This document shows positions 7,791-16,534 of a stretch of DNA of 64,000 nucleotides, in pieces; the stretch's first letter is position 1, and every line of letters begins with the position of its first letter. Under the pieces are notes generated by a model. That model did no database searches, was not told the DNA's origin, and was given only the letters and a program-made list of their open reading frames with translations. Source of the DNA: CBDCFV01 sp963664625 (GTDB lineage Bacteria; Chloroflexota; Dehalococcoidia; Lucifugimonadales; UBA3495); NCBI GenBank assembly GCA_963664625.1, contig OY761541.1:1240001-1304000 (forward strand). Reading direction: 5' to 3'. Both the position numbers and the translations under genes were made by a program.

Positions 7791-8708
7791 TCATGCGCGT
7801 GTGGTGCCGCGCAGCCTTGGGTCGAGCACGTCCCGCAGGGCGTCGCCCAGCAGGTTCCAAGCGAACACGACGATGCTGATGGCCAAGCCGGGGAAGACTC
7901 CCAGCCACGGCGCGACGTCAACATAGTTCTGGGCCGCGCCGCGCAGCATATTCCCCCACGACGGGGTATCGGGCGGCGCCCCGATGCCCAAGAAGCTGAG
8001 GGTGGCCTCGGCCACTATCGCGCCGCCCAAGTGAATCGTCACCAGCACTATGTACAACGCAGTGCAGTTGGGGACCATGTGGCGGAATATAATCCGGCCA
8101 TTTCCCGCGCCGACGGCCTGGGCCGCCAGGATGTAGTCCATCTCCTTTATGCCCAGGGCTTGGGCGCGCACAATCCTCGCCGTGCTGGGTATATAGATGA
8201 TGGTCAACGCCAGCACGACGTTGTTCAGGGAGCCGCCAAGGGCCGCCATGATGGCAATGGCCAGGATAAGGGCCGGGAAGGCCATCATGGAGTCTATGAA
8301 CCTCTGGGCTATGAGGTCGGTCTTGCCCCCGAAGTGGACGCTGGTCACGCCTATCAGCAGACCAATGGCGCATCCCAGGACCGAGCTTACGATGCCGACG
8401 TACAAGGATATCCTGGCGCCGTACACCAGCCTGCTGTAGACGTCGCGGCCGATCTGGTCGCCGCCAAGCCACCGGCCCGGATCAAGCGGAGACGCGAACT
8501 TGTGCTCCGCGGCGGTGTCGTAAGGGCCGGTTGTGGCGATTAAGGGAGCGAAAATCGCGATTACCACCAGAATTATGACCACCGTCAGCCCGAAGCCTCC
8601 CAGAGGCTTGGTGCGGTAAAAATGCGCCAAATGACGCCAGCCCAGGTTCAAGGCCTGTAACGACCGCTCTGGCAGGGCCGTGGTCACTGCGCCTTGTTGT
8701 TGGTTCAT
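7791..8708 (-). CDS. ABC transporter permease, DppC/OppC type (module A)
   Basis: A 305-residue inner-membrane permease. An N-terminal membrane segment (about residues 35-58, VVIILVVIAIFAPLI) is followed by a long periplasmic loop and a BPD_transp_1 domain. ARIVRAQALGIKEMDYILAA (about 190-210) is the EAA loop that contacts the ATPase, and NLLGDALRDVLDPRLRG is the usual C-terminal signature. With the DppB-type gene upstream it would form the channel of a peptide/nickel/opine-class importer. No ATPase gene is nearby. It shares its C-terminal signature with the second DppC at 12178-13086. Confidence 0.92.
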   Translation of the reverse strand: MNQQQGAVTTALPERSLQALNLGWRHLAHFYRTKPLGGFGLTVVIILVVIAIFAPLIATTGPYDTAAEHKFASPLDPGRWLGGDQIGRDVYSRLVYGARISLYVGIVSSVLGCAIGLLIGVTSVHFGGKTDLIAQRFIDSMMAFPALILAIAIMAALGGSLNNVVLALTIIYIPSTARIVRAQALGIKEMDYILAAQAVGAGNGRIIFRHMVPNCTALYIVLVTIHLGGAIVAEATLSFLGIGAPPDTPSWGNMLRGAAQNYVDVAPWLGVFPGLAISIVVFAWNLLGDALRDVLDPRLRGTTRA

Positions 8709-8772
8709 GTGCTCTCTCGAAGTCTGATTTAGTCAGTCTTACCCATGCTGTCTTTACCGCCAAGCCTGCCTT

Positions 8773-8798
8773 GGATTCCCGCGCAGGCGGGAATGACG
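8773..8798. repeat. Dispersed palindromic repeat
   Basis: Core GGATTCCCGCGCAGGCGGGA followed by ATGACG; one copy of the family, in the 127-bp gap between the dppC-like and dppB-like genes of module A. Confidence 0.85.
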
Positions 8799-8835
8799 AT
8801 AGTATAAGTGGAAAAGACAGCTAGGGGCAGGCTCG

Positions 8836-9798
8836 TCAAGTGTACCTGATCCTGGGATTCAGCCACGCGTACATCAGATCCAGCAGCAGGTTGACCGCCA
8901 GGACCACGGTGGTAATGACCACGATGATGGCTTGTATCATCGCGTAATCCCGGTGGAAGATCGCGTCCAGTAGCAATTGCCCCATTCCCGGCACCAGGAA
9001 AATAAGCTCAATTACCACGGTGCCGGAAATAAGCCGGCCGAATTCATACCCGGAGACGGTGATGACCGGCAACACCGCGTTTTTCAGGGCGTGGCGCGCA
9101 ATGATCACCTTCTCGGCCAATCCCTTGGACCGGGCGGTGCGGATGTAGTCCTCGCGCAGGATTTCCAGCATGGCCGACCGGGTCACGCGGGCGATGAAGG
9201 CCATGTTGAAGACGCCCAGCGCTATCGCGGGGAAAACCAGTTGCTCCAGGTTCCTTCCCGGGTTTTCCCACAATGTGACGAACCCTATGGAGGGGAACCA
9301 GTCGAACAACTTGACCAGGAAATAGATGATCAGAATTCCAAGCCAGAAGTTGGGGATGGCTATACCGCAGAAAGTTATTATGCGGGACACGTAGTCCGAC
9401 CACGTGTCCTGCTTGATGGCTGAAATGACCCCCAACGGGACCGCCACAACGGTGGCCATCAGCACCGCCAGGATGGTCAACTCCAGGGTGATGGGGAATT
9501 TTTTCTTCAGGTCGTCGCTGATGGGCGTGTCGTAATGGAAAGACTTGCCGAAGTCCAGGCGAAGCATCTTCCAGACCCAGTCACCGTACTGGACGTATAT
9601 GGGCCGGTCGGTACCGAACTTCGCCCTGACCGCAGCCAGTTGCTCTTCGGTAAAGCTGGTCTCACCCTCTTCCGCTCCCATGAGGTAAATGACCGCGGGG
9701 TCGCCGGGGATGAGCCGAAGGATTATGAAGACGAGAATGGTGACAACAAACACGGTCGGCACGAACATGACGACCCGTTTGATCATATAAGCAGTCAT
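8836..9798 (-). CDS. ABC transporter permease, DppB/OppB type (module A)
   Basis: A 320-residue six-helix permease starting MTAYMIKRVVMFVPT, the typical DppB opening. RLIPGDPAV lies at the first periplasmic turn, and LREDYIRTARSKGLAEKVI (about 215-233) is the EAA coupling loop. The end NPRIRY is also typical. It pairs with the DppC-type gene 127 bp downstream and with the binding protein 100 bp upstream. It is clearly related to the DppB of module B (13129-14088) along the C-terminal half, which points to an old tandem duplication. Confidence 0.92.
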   Translation of the reverse strand: MTAYMIKRVVMFVPTVFVVTILVFIILRLIPGDPAVIYLMGAEEGETSFTEEQLAAVRAKFGTDRPIYVQYGDWVWKMLRLDFGKSFHYDTPISDDLKKKFPITLELTILAVLMATVVAVPLGVISAIKQDTWSDYVSRIITFCGIAIPNFWLGILIIYFLVKLFDWFPSIGFVTLWENPGRNLEQLVFPAIALGVFNMAFIARVTRSAMLEILREDYIRTARSKGLAEKVIIARHALKNAVLPVITVSGYEFGRLISGTVVIELIFLVPGMGQLLLDAIFHRDYAMIQAIIVVITTVVLAVNLLLDLMYAWLNPRIRYT

Positions 9799-9805
9799 CG
9801 TTCAC

Positions 9806-9898
9806 CTGGAACCAGTTGCCGGTTGCCAGTGCATAGTGGTCAGTGACCAGTGCCGATGGCTGGTCACCAGCCACCGGCCACTGGCCACTACCCGGGGA
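9806..9898. repeat. CAGTG/CACTG-rich intergenic repeat
   Basis: A run of short, partly inverted words (CAGTGGTCAGTGACCAGTG, GGCTGGTCACCAGCC, GGCCACTGGCCAC) fills the gap between the binding-protein and permease genes of module A. A similar run lies at 39866-39930. It has no coding content and could fold into several hairpins, perhaps lowering permease expression relative to the binding protein. Confidence 0.55.
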
Positions 9899-11728
9899 CT
9901 ATCTGATCGACTCAGCCTCGGACTCGCTCTGGTCCCACCAGATATGCTCGTACTTCAACTGAGCCTGAACGGTAGGTGCGCCGTGCAGGTTCTTGATGCT
10001 CTTGTGGGCTACCAGCGGGTCGCCCCAGAACCAGTACAGACCTATGGACGGGGTTCCCACGTCCGGCGAAAGGATCAGGTCCTGGATTTCCAAGAGCAGT
10101 TCCTTGCGCTTTTCGACGTCAAGCTCGGCGGCCTGCTTCTGGTAAAGGGCCTCTACCTGAGGGTTGTCGAACCCGGTGTAGTTCCGGGTGCCGCCGGGCC
10201 GGTAGTGCGCCGTTATCAACGAGTCCGGCACGTTGGCGGTATAGCAGTGGCCCTGGTTGGCGATTGAGAAGGCTTGGTCTCGCCACTTCATCAAGCCGGT
10301 AGCCGGCTCGAAGGTCTCCAGCGTGAAGCGGACGTTGAGGAACTCGGCCAGTTGGTCTTTGACGATGGCCGCTATGTCGCCGTACTGCCCATAGGTGCGG
10401 TAGGAGTAGGTGCCCTCGAACCCGTCCGGGTAGCCGGCCTCGGCCAGTAGCCGCTTGGCCTCAGCGATGTCGTCGGGGTGCTTCTCGCCGTCAAGCTCGC
10501 GGAAACCGGGGACCTGCTCCGCTTCCTCGGGCGTCAAGGAGTACCAGGAGCCGGGCTGCAACGGGATTCCCACGTCGCCCCTGCCGCTCTGGATGGTCTC
10601 CAGTATGGGGCGGCGGTGCACCGCCAGGTTCAAGGCGGTCCTGACCTTCGGATCGTCGAAAGGCGAGACGTTGACGTTGAACATGGCGACCTGGAGGCAG
10701 CCGTAGGGCTGTCCGTGGGAGACCAGTTCGCCTTTCATGTCCTCTATCATCTTTTCCCGTTCGTCCACGCTCAAGTGGATGGCGGAGCTGGTGGCGAACA
10801 CGACCTGCTCGGTCTTGAAGGCAGCGATGATGGTGCCTTTGTCTTTAATGATGAAGGTCTTGAACCCGTCAAGATAGGGCCGTCCCTCCTTGAAATAGTC
10901 CGGGTTCTTGACGTAAATGGTGGAAACGTCCTTCTCGTACTCTTCCACCGTGAAGGGGCCAGAGCCGACCATGTTCTCCCACTGCTGAAGGTCCTTCACC
11001 TCTCCAACGTGCTTGGGAACGATCTTGAAGACGTCGGCGCCCAAATAAGTGAAGAAGTCGGCTGCGGGGAATTGCAGCGGAATCTTCACCGTGAGGGGGT
11101 CGATGATCTCGACGGTGCCATGCTTGTAGTAGGCACTGACTTCACCGGTGCGGGGCCTGGGTTGATCAGCCTCCACCCAGCGGTCCACGCTGTAGGCGAC
11201 GTCTTCGGAGGTGACGGGCTCGCCATCATGCCACTTTACGCCGTCGTGTATCTTGAAGACGTAGGCCAGGCCGCCGTCGGTGACTTCCCAGCTTTCCGCC
11301 AAGTCATTGACCATGTCGTCCCGGTCGTCCGTCTCGGGATCGAACTCGACGAGTTGGTTGTACACCGGGCTGGAGTGCATGATCTGGTTGAGAGTTCCCG
11401 ATGCGTGGGTGCCCCAGTGATCGGGAGCGGAGTATGAATGGGCCGGGGGAAACCCGCCCATGATGGCGCCGTCCACGGCCGTTGCCGGGGCCTCGGTGGC
11501 CTCGGGCGCCGCCGTGGGCTTAGTGTCGACCAACGGAGGAGACGTGGGCATGATGTCCCGGGTAGCCGTGGGCTGTGCCATGGCGGGAGCCTCAGTGGCC
11601 TCAACTTGGGCAGGAGCGGGAGATTCCGGTTCAGAAGCGCCGCCACATGCGACAACGACCACGGGCACAATCATAAGGACAGCAAGCGCCAGGAGTTTTG
11701 GTACACGTAACCACTTGAAGGATGTCAT
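9899..11728 (-). CDS. ABC transporter substrate-binding lipoprotein, family 5 (module A)
   Basis: A 609-residue extracytoplasmic binding protein of the SBP_bac_5 (dipeptide/oligopeptide/opine) class. The signal peptide ends in VVVVACGG, so Cys28 is the lipidation site. A low-complexity A/P/T/E-rich linker (residues 33-90) precedes the binding domain. Typical motifs follow: LAESWEVTDGGLAYVFKIHDGVKWHDGEP (split here by position, about 145-173) and SVDRW. The start has GGAGGTCGG directly upstream. It would deliver ligand to the two permeases that follow. The nature of the ligand cannot be read from sequence. Confidence 0.93.
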   Translation of the reverse strand: MTSFKWLRVPKLLALAVLMIVPVVVVACGGASEPESPAPAQVEATEAPAMAQPTATRDIMPTSPPLVDTKPTAAPEATEAPATAVDGAIMGGFPPAHSYSAPDHWGTHASGTLNQIMHSSPVYNQLVEFDPETDDRDDMVNDLAESWEVTDGGLAYVFKIHDGVKWHDGEPVTSEDVAYSVDRWVEADQPRPRTGEVSAYYKHGTVEIIDPLTVKIPLQFPAADFFTYLGADVFKIVPKHVGEVKDLQQWENMVGSGPFTVEEYEKDVSTIYVKNPDYFKEGRPYLDGFKTFIIKDKGTIIAAFKTEQVVFATSSAIHLSVDEREKMIEDMKGELVSHGQPYGCLQVAMFNVNVSPFDDPKVRTALNLAVHRRPILETIQSGRGDVGIPLQPGSWYSLTPEEAEQVPGFRELDGEKHPDDIAEAKRLLAEAGYPDGFEGTYSYRTYGQYGDIAAIVKDQLAEFLNVRFTLETFEPATGLMKWRDQAFSIANQGHCYTANVPDSLITAHYRPGGTRNYTGFDNPQVEALYQKQAAELDVEKRKELLLEIQDLILSPDVGTPSIGLYWFWGDPLVAHKSIKNLHGAPTVQAQLKYEHIWWDQSESEAESIR

Positions 11729-12177
11729 CCGACCTCCGAGTCAGAAAATTCAGGCCCCCTGTTGAGGCCCTTGTATTCTGGAGACATTGAGTTGAAACGT
11801 TGGGGCTGCGAAAAGTCCAATCCGTAAGGCCAAGCAACGCTTGACCATATAATTCAAATCAGTCCACCTTAGATAGGCTCTGTCGGCAATACCTCCCTAC
11901 TCTTAAATATTCCGTGATTCCCGATAAGTCGGTGTAATGTAGACTACGGGTTTTCAAAATGTCAACCTGTTTCCCTTCTCCGGGACGGCCTTAAAATACC
12001 GTTGTTCACCGACCTGGCAACGAAATCCGTATAGTATTATGGGAGTGGTATGTTGTCGCTGTTATAAGTAGGATGATTCCGTAATAAGACGCAGGCGAAA
12101 ATGAAGGGGACCCCCTTGAAGAGAGTCCTTGGTTGGTCATGGGCGGCGATGCCGGAAAGGAGCCGTTGGCGACCCGA
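11729..12177. other. Intergenic region between two transporter modules
   Basis: About 450 bp separate the end of module B (dppC at 12178) from the start of module A (binding protein). The DNA is visibly richer in A and T than the flanks. It should contain the promoter of module A, but no strong -35/-10 pair or terminator hairpin is convincing. No ORF in it looks real. Confidence 0.45.
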
Positions 12178-13086
12178 CTATCTGCCCCTTAACTTGGGGT
12201 CCAGCACGTCACGCATTGCGTCGCCCAGCAGGTTGGCGCCGAACACCGCCAGGGCGATGGCTACGCCGGGGAACACCGCCAGGGAGGGCGATACGCTGAT
12301 GAAAGCGTCGGCGGCGGCGCGCAGCATGGTGCCCCAAGTGGGAACGTCGGGCGGAACACCGACACCGAGGAAGCTGAGGGAGGCCTCGGTGGTGATGGCC
12401 AACCCGAGGGTGATGGTGCTGAGAATAATGCAGGTGGCGAAGATGTTAGGCATTATGTGGCGGAAGACAATGCGGACCGGCGCCGCCCCCACCGCCTGGG
12501 CCGCCAGAACATAGTCGAACTCCTTGATGCTTAGAGCTTGGGAGCGGACCGTTCGAGCGGTGCGCGGCACCATGATGATAATCAACGCCATGATGACGTT
12601 GTTCACCGACGCGCCAAGGACGGACATGATCCCCAGTCCCAGTATGATGACCGGAAAGGCTAGAAGGGCGTCCACCAACCGCTGGGTAATCAGATCAAAC
12701 TTGCCGCCGACGTAGGCGCTGACAATGCCCAGCACCGCTCCTATGGATATACCGACAAGTACACTGACTATACCCACCCACATGGAAACCCGGGCGCCGT
12801 AGATGAGACGGCTCAACACGTCCCGGCCGGTCTCGTCGGCTCCCAGCAGGTACTGACCTCCCGGCGGGGCGTAAATGGCCCCGGCGTCCGGTTTGTACGG
12901 GTCGTGGGGCGCAATGAGAGGGGCAACGAGCGCGATGAGGACAAGGACCGCCACTATGCCCCCGCCCGCGGCGCCCATGGGCTTGCGGCGCGAGAAGTCT
13001 ATGACGGCCCGTACGGGAGCAGGAGCCCGACGCCATCCCCTGGCGATGGTTGGGAGCGCTTCTTCTATCCTTTGCTCCGGGAGCAT
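12178..13086 (-). CDS. ABC transporter permease, DppC/OppC type (module B)
   Basis: A 302-residue permease, partner of the DppB-type gene 42 bp upstream. It has an N-terminal helix (about residues 40-62), the periplasmic stretch GADETGRDVLSRLIYGAR, the coupling loop RTVRSQALSIKEFDYVLAA (about 185-203) and the C-terminal signature NLLGDAMRDVLDPKLRGR. The start ATG at 13086 has GGAGGA upstream. It is paralogous to the DppC at 7791-8708. No ATP-binding subunit is encoded in the window. Confidence 0.92.
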   Translation of the reverse strand: MLPEQRIEEALPTIARGWRRAPAPVRAVIDFSRRKPMGAAGGGIVAVLVLIALVAPLIAPHDPYKPDAGAIYAPPGGQYLLGADETGRDVLSRLIYGARVSMWVGIVSVLVGISIGAVLGIVSAYVGGKFDLITQRLVDALLAFPVIILGLGIMSVLGASVNNVIMALIIIMVPRTARTVRSQALSIKEFDYVLAAQAVGAAPVRIVFRHIMPNIFATCIILSTITLGLAITTEASLSFLGVGVPPDVPTWGTMLRAAADAFISVSPSLAVFPGVAIALAVFGANLLGDAMRDVLDPKLRGR

Positions 13087-13128
13087 GGATTCCTCCGATA
13101 GTTGTTACAGGCGATAGCTGCGGGACGG

Positions 13129-14088
13129 TTAACCGTAGCGGACCCTGGGGTCCAACCATCCGTACAGCAGGTCTACTATCATGTTTATGGTGAGGACGAA
13201 CACCGCCGCCAGGAGGATGATGGCTTGGATCATGGCGTAGTCACGGCGATGGAGGCTGTCCAACAACAGGGTGCCGGTGCCTGGGACCAGGAAGATGGCC
13301 TCTATGAGCACCACACCGCCCATGAGGGCGCCGAACTGCAAGCCGGCCACGGTGATCACCGGCAACAGGGCATTCTTCAGGGCGTGCCGGAATACCACGA
13401 TCCATTCCCGCAACCCCTTGGAACGGGCGGTCCGGACATAGTCCTCACGCAACACTTCCAGCATGGCAGAGCGGGTAAGGCGGGCAATGAAGGCTATGTC
13501 GTGGTAGCCCAAGGCAAGGGCGGGGAATATCATCTGTTTCGCGTTGGTGACCGGATCTGTCCAGAGATTGGCGAAGTCCAAGGGTGGCAGCCACTTGAAC
13601 CAAAGGGCGAGCCCGACGATGACGAGAATACCAATCCAGAAGGTAGGCGCCGCCACGCCGGTGATGGTGAAAATCTTGGTGACGTGATCGATCCAAGTGT
13701 CCTGACGGATGGCGGAAACTACCCCCAGGGGAACGGCGATCACCACTGAAATGACGATGGCCATGACCGCCAATTGCAGGGTTACCGGCAGGCGGTCCCG
13801 GAGTTCATTCTTGACCGGTGTGCCGTCCCAGATCGACTCGCCGAAGTCACCCCGGAGCAGGTCCCAGACCCACTTGCCGTACTGGACGATAATGGGCCGG
13901 TCGGTGCCCAACTGATGCCGTAGGTTGTCCAGTTCCTCCTGGGTATAAGAACCTTCTCCTTCTTCACCCAACAGGATCAGCAAGGCAGGGTCGCCGGGCA
14001 GTATCCGCATCATGGCGAACACCATGATGGTGACCAGCACTATCGTGGGTATGAAAAGGGCCAATCGTTTGAGTATGTATTCCCGCAT
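13129..14088 (-). CDS. ABC transporter permease, DppB/OppB type (module B)
   Basis: A 319-residue six-helix permease starting MREYILKRLALFIPT with RILPGDPAL. The coupling loop LREDYVRTARSKGLREWIV is at about residues 214-232, and the end is DPRVRYG. It is a paralogue of the module A DppB: the coupling loop, HALKNA(L/V)LPVITV and RDYAMIQAII are shared. It lies between the binding protein (182 bp upstream) and DppC (42 bp downstream) on the same strand. Confidence 0.92.
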   Translation of the reverse strand: MREYILKRLALFIPTIVLVTIMVFAMMRILPGDPALLILLGEEGEGSYTQEELDNLRHQLGTDRPIIVQYGKWVWDLLRGDFGESIWDGTPVKNELRDRLPVTLQLAVMAIVISVVIAVPLGVVSAIRQDTWIDHVTKIFTITGVAAPTFWIGILVIVGLALWFKWLPPLDFANLWTDPVTNAKQMIFPALALGYHDIAFIARLTRSAMLEVLREDYVRTARSKGLREWIVVFRHALKNALLPVITVAGLQFGALMGGVVLIEAIFLVPGTGTLLLDSLHRRDYAMIQAIILLAAVFVLTINMIVDLLYGWLDPRVRYG

Positions 14089-14130
14089 CGTTTCGCTCGC
14101 TGGGTACGTTCCCGGTACCTCAATACCCCT

Positions 14131-14156
14131 GGATTCCCGCCTGCGCCGGAATGACG
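14131..14156. repeat. Dispersed palindromic repeat, imperfect copy
   Basis: GGATTCCCGCCTGCGCCGGA followed by ATGACG. One arm carries a mismatch (GCCGG for GCGGG), so this copy looks decayed. It lies between the binding-protein and dppB-like genes of module B. Confidence 0.75.
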
Positions 14157-14222
14157 GGCGTTGGATGGGAATCGCGGGACCGGGTTAACATCGACGGGAT
14201 TGAGTGACCTTTAAGATTGCAC

Positions 14223-14252
14223 GCCGCCGGCCCGTCTAAGCGGGCCGGCGGC
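14223..14252 (-). terminator. Strong 12-bp GC hairpin after the binding-protein gene
   Basis: The arms GCCGCCGGCCCG and CGGGCCGGCGGC form a perfect 12-bp stem with loop TCTAAG, just downstream of the binding-protein stop. No run of T follows on the minus strand, so it is a poor intrinsic terminator. It may instead stabilise the upstream mRNA or cause partial readthrough, giving more binding protein than permease, as is common in such operons. Confidence 0.6.
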
Positions 14253-14270
14253 TATGTTACGTCTGGGAGG

Positions 14271-16226
14271 CTAGTTGGTGTCTCCCGGCTTGGCGTCGGG
14301 GTCGTACCACCAGCTTTCCATGGTATGGAGTATATGCAGCGTGGGCGGCGTATAGTAGTTCTTTATCTTGACGTTCTTCAGGTCGTAAATCGGCGACCAA
14401 TACATGGTGGGCCAGTGAAGGGTGCCCTCCCTGGCTATTTCCTCAGCTTCACGCAGCAGTTCGCGGCGTTTGGCTACGTCCAGTTCCCGGGTCTGCTTCT
14501 CGAAGATTTCCTGCAGCCTGGGGTCGTTGTACCCCAACTGGTTCCTGGAGCCGCCGGGGAGCAGAACGGACGTGAAAATCTCGTCCGGGTCGCTGATGGT
14601 CACTCCGTGGCAGATGCGCCCCAGCGTGTAGTCCCCTTCGGCGAACATGGCCAAGCCGGCTGTCGGATCGACCGCGTTCAACTCCAGGTCTATCCCGATG
14701 GCCGCCATTTGTTCCTTAACGAACGGCGCCTCGGTGGGGTAGACGTAGTTGGTGCGGTAGGTGTAGACAACGTCGACACCGTCGCCATAGCCGGCCTCTG
14801 CCATCAATCGCTTGGCCTCTTCGATGTCCGCCGGGTCCTTCACCAAGTCTTCCCGGCCGATGGGGTCGGTAACCAGGTTGCCGTCCTTGTCCAGGTAACG
14901 ATGGCCGGGCCAGGCCCATGCCTCTTCCTGCGGGATAACCTCGTCAGGGGCGAAGGTTGTGGCGGCCGAGGCAGCCCAACTCCAAACGGCTTGGTGATAC
15001 TTCAAGCGGTCCAGAGCCAGGTAGAAAGCCCTTCTGACCTTGGGATCGCTGAAGGGTTCGCGGTTGAAGTTCATGAAGAAACCGCAGGGGCCGCCGGTGG
15101 TCTGGCGGAACACCAGCCTGCCATCGGTCTTTTCGATCAGGGCGTTGATCTCCCTGATGTTGAGGGGCGGAGCGCCCAGTGACACGTGCCCCAAGACCTG
15201 CTCGGTATCAAGAGCGGTCACCATCCTGGCTTTGTCCTTGATGATGAATACCTTGATGCTGTCCAGGAACGGCAGACCGTCTTTGAAGTACTCGGGGTTC
15301 TTTTCGAAGCTGTAGGAACCCAAGCGCTTGAACCCGGTGTGGATGAACGGGCCGGAGCCCACTATGTTCTCAGGCACGTTGATGTCTACGCCGGCTCCAA
15401 CTACGTGCTCGGGGACGATCTTGGGGTAGGAGCTTCCCATGAACTTGATGAAAGCCGGGGCCGGATAATTGGTGGTTATCCTGACGGTGTGCGGGTCTAT
15501 GGCCTCCGAACTCTTATAGTAAGGCCGCAGGGCACCGGTACGGGGCCTGGGTTCTCCGGCAGCGGTCATACGGTCCATGCTGAAGACCACGTCGCTGGCG
15601 GTTACCGGCTCGCCGTCCCACCACTTGGCTTGGTCGTTCAGGTAGAAAGTGTGGGTCACACCATCTTCGTCCAGTTCCCAAGTAGTGCAAAGGTCGCAGA
15701 TTATCTCGTCGGTCTTGACGTGGTTGTACATCACCAAGCCGTTGTAGAGGGAGCCTGTGGGCCTGGCGGTATGGGTGGTGGCGCCGCGGTGGATGTCCCA
15801 CAATTCGGGGTTCTGGCCGTGGAACAGGTCAATGTGCCCGCCATATATTCCGCCCTTGGTCCAAGCGAGAATGTCGGCGGCGCCTTCAGGGACCGGAGTG
15901 GGGGTGGCGACGACGATGACCTCTTTCTCCACCTCCTTCACCACTTCCTTTTCCACCACTACCTCTTTCACCACTTCTTTTTCGACAACTACCTGTTTCT
16001 CTACCTCTACCGGTACTTCCTTCTCGACTTCCTTGATGACTTCCTTTTCCACCACCACCTGTTTTTCAACAGGCACCTCTTTGATGACCTCTTTCTCGAC
16101 AATAACCTCTTTCTCGACGATCTGAGGCTGGGCGGCGCTGCCTCCGCAAGCGAAGACGAACATCAAAAGGAAAGCTGCCAATGCCGGCAAGAGTGCGCCA
16201 GGTTTAAGCCAACGGTACCTAAGCAT
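14271..16226 (-). CDS. ABC transporter substrate-binding lipoprotein with VEKEV-repeat stalk (module B)
   Basis: About 651 residues. The lipoprotein signal peptide ends in FVFACGG (Cys27). Residues 36-106 are almost entirely repeats of the type VEKEVIKEV/VEKQVVV, a charged stalk that should hold the binding domain away from the membrane. The SBP_bac_5 domain follows from about residue 120 (SDVVFSMDRM, PFIHTGFKRLGSYSFEKNPEYF). The C-terminal part matches that of the module A binding protein (ELDVAKRRELLREAEEI against ELDVEKRKELLLEIQDL). I choose ATG 16226 rather than the preceding TTG, because GGAGGG is well spaced before it. VEKEV stalks are frequent in Chloroflexota binding proteins. Confidence 0.92.
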   Translation of the reverse strand: MLRYRWLKPGALLPALAAFLLMFVFACGGSAAQPQIVEKEVIVEKEVIKEVPVEKQVVVEKEVIKEVEKEVPVEVEKQVVVEKEVVKEVVVEKEVVKEVEKEVIVVATPTPVPEGAADILAWTKGGIYGGHIDLFHGQNPELWDIHRGATTHTARPTGSLYNGLVMYNHVKTDEIICDLCTTWELDEDGVTHTFYLNDQAKWWDGEPVTASDVVFSMDRMTAAGEPRPRTGALRPYYKSSEAIDPHTVRITTNYPAPAFIKFMGSSYPKIVPEHVVGAGVDINVPENIVGSGPFIHTGFKRLGSYSFEKNPEYFKDGLPFLDSIKVFIIKDKARMVTALDTEQVLGHVSLGAPPLNIREINALIEKTDGRLVFRQTTGGPCGFFMNFNREPFSDPKVRRAFYLALDRLKYHQAVWSWAASAATTFAPDEVIPQEEAWAWPGHRYLDKDGNLVTDPIGREDLVKDPADIEEAKRLMAEAGYGDGVDVVYTYRTNYVYPTEAPFVKEQMAAIGIDLELNAVDPTAGLAMFAEGDYTLGRICHGVTISDPDEIFTSVLLPGGSRNQLGYNDPRLQEIFEKQTRELDVAKRRELLREAEEIAREGTLHWPTMYWSPIYDLKNVKIKNYYTPPTLHILHTMESWWYDPDAKPGDTN

Positions 16227-16229
16227 CAA

Positions 16230-16534
16230 AATCCCTCCGTTATTTTAGGAACTGGACACAAAAAACGGATAACGCTTTTCGTAAACTGGGTACATGAAAC
16301 ACGTTATTTTGCACGATGAACTTGCTACATCCGATACTCAATTAACGATTTACACCGCACCTGACAAACTGCATGAAGCCTTCTGTTTGAAATGCGCTGG
16401 GATTCTAACTTAGGGCTGGCGTCAAGTCAATGTTAGACACGCTATCATGACACTGGGACTGCTCAAGTGAAGGCAGCCCTGTGTTAAAATGCGCCACAAA
16501 CCACCCTCACTATGTAACGATTGACAGATAGGCC
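16230..16534. other. Intergenic region between divergent genes
   Basis: About 300 bp between the minus-strand binding-protein gene and the plus-strand Uma2 gene. It is AT-richer than the neighbours (many short A/T runs between 16240 and 16400). Promoters for both directions are expected, but I cannot point to one with confidence. There is no RNA gene or repeat that I recognise. Confidence 0.45.

Noticed and set aside
6936..8543. A 535-codon open frame on the plus strand
   Set aside because: It lies opposite the lactonase and DppC genes, whose motifs are clear; the translation shows no recognisable domain.
14223..14252. Classical rho-independent terminator
   Set aside because: The hairpin is strong but lacks a T-run on either strand, so it is listed as a hairpin with uncertain termination function.
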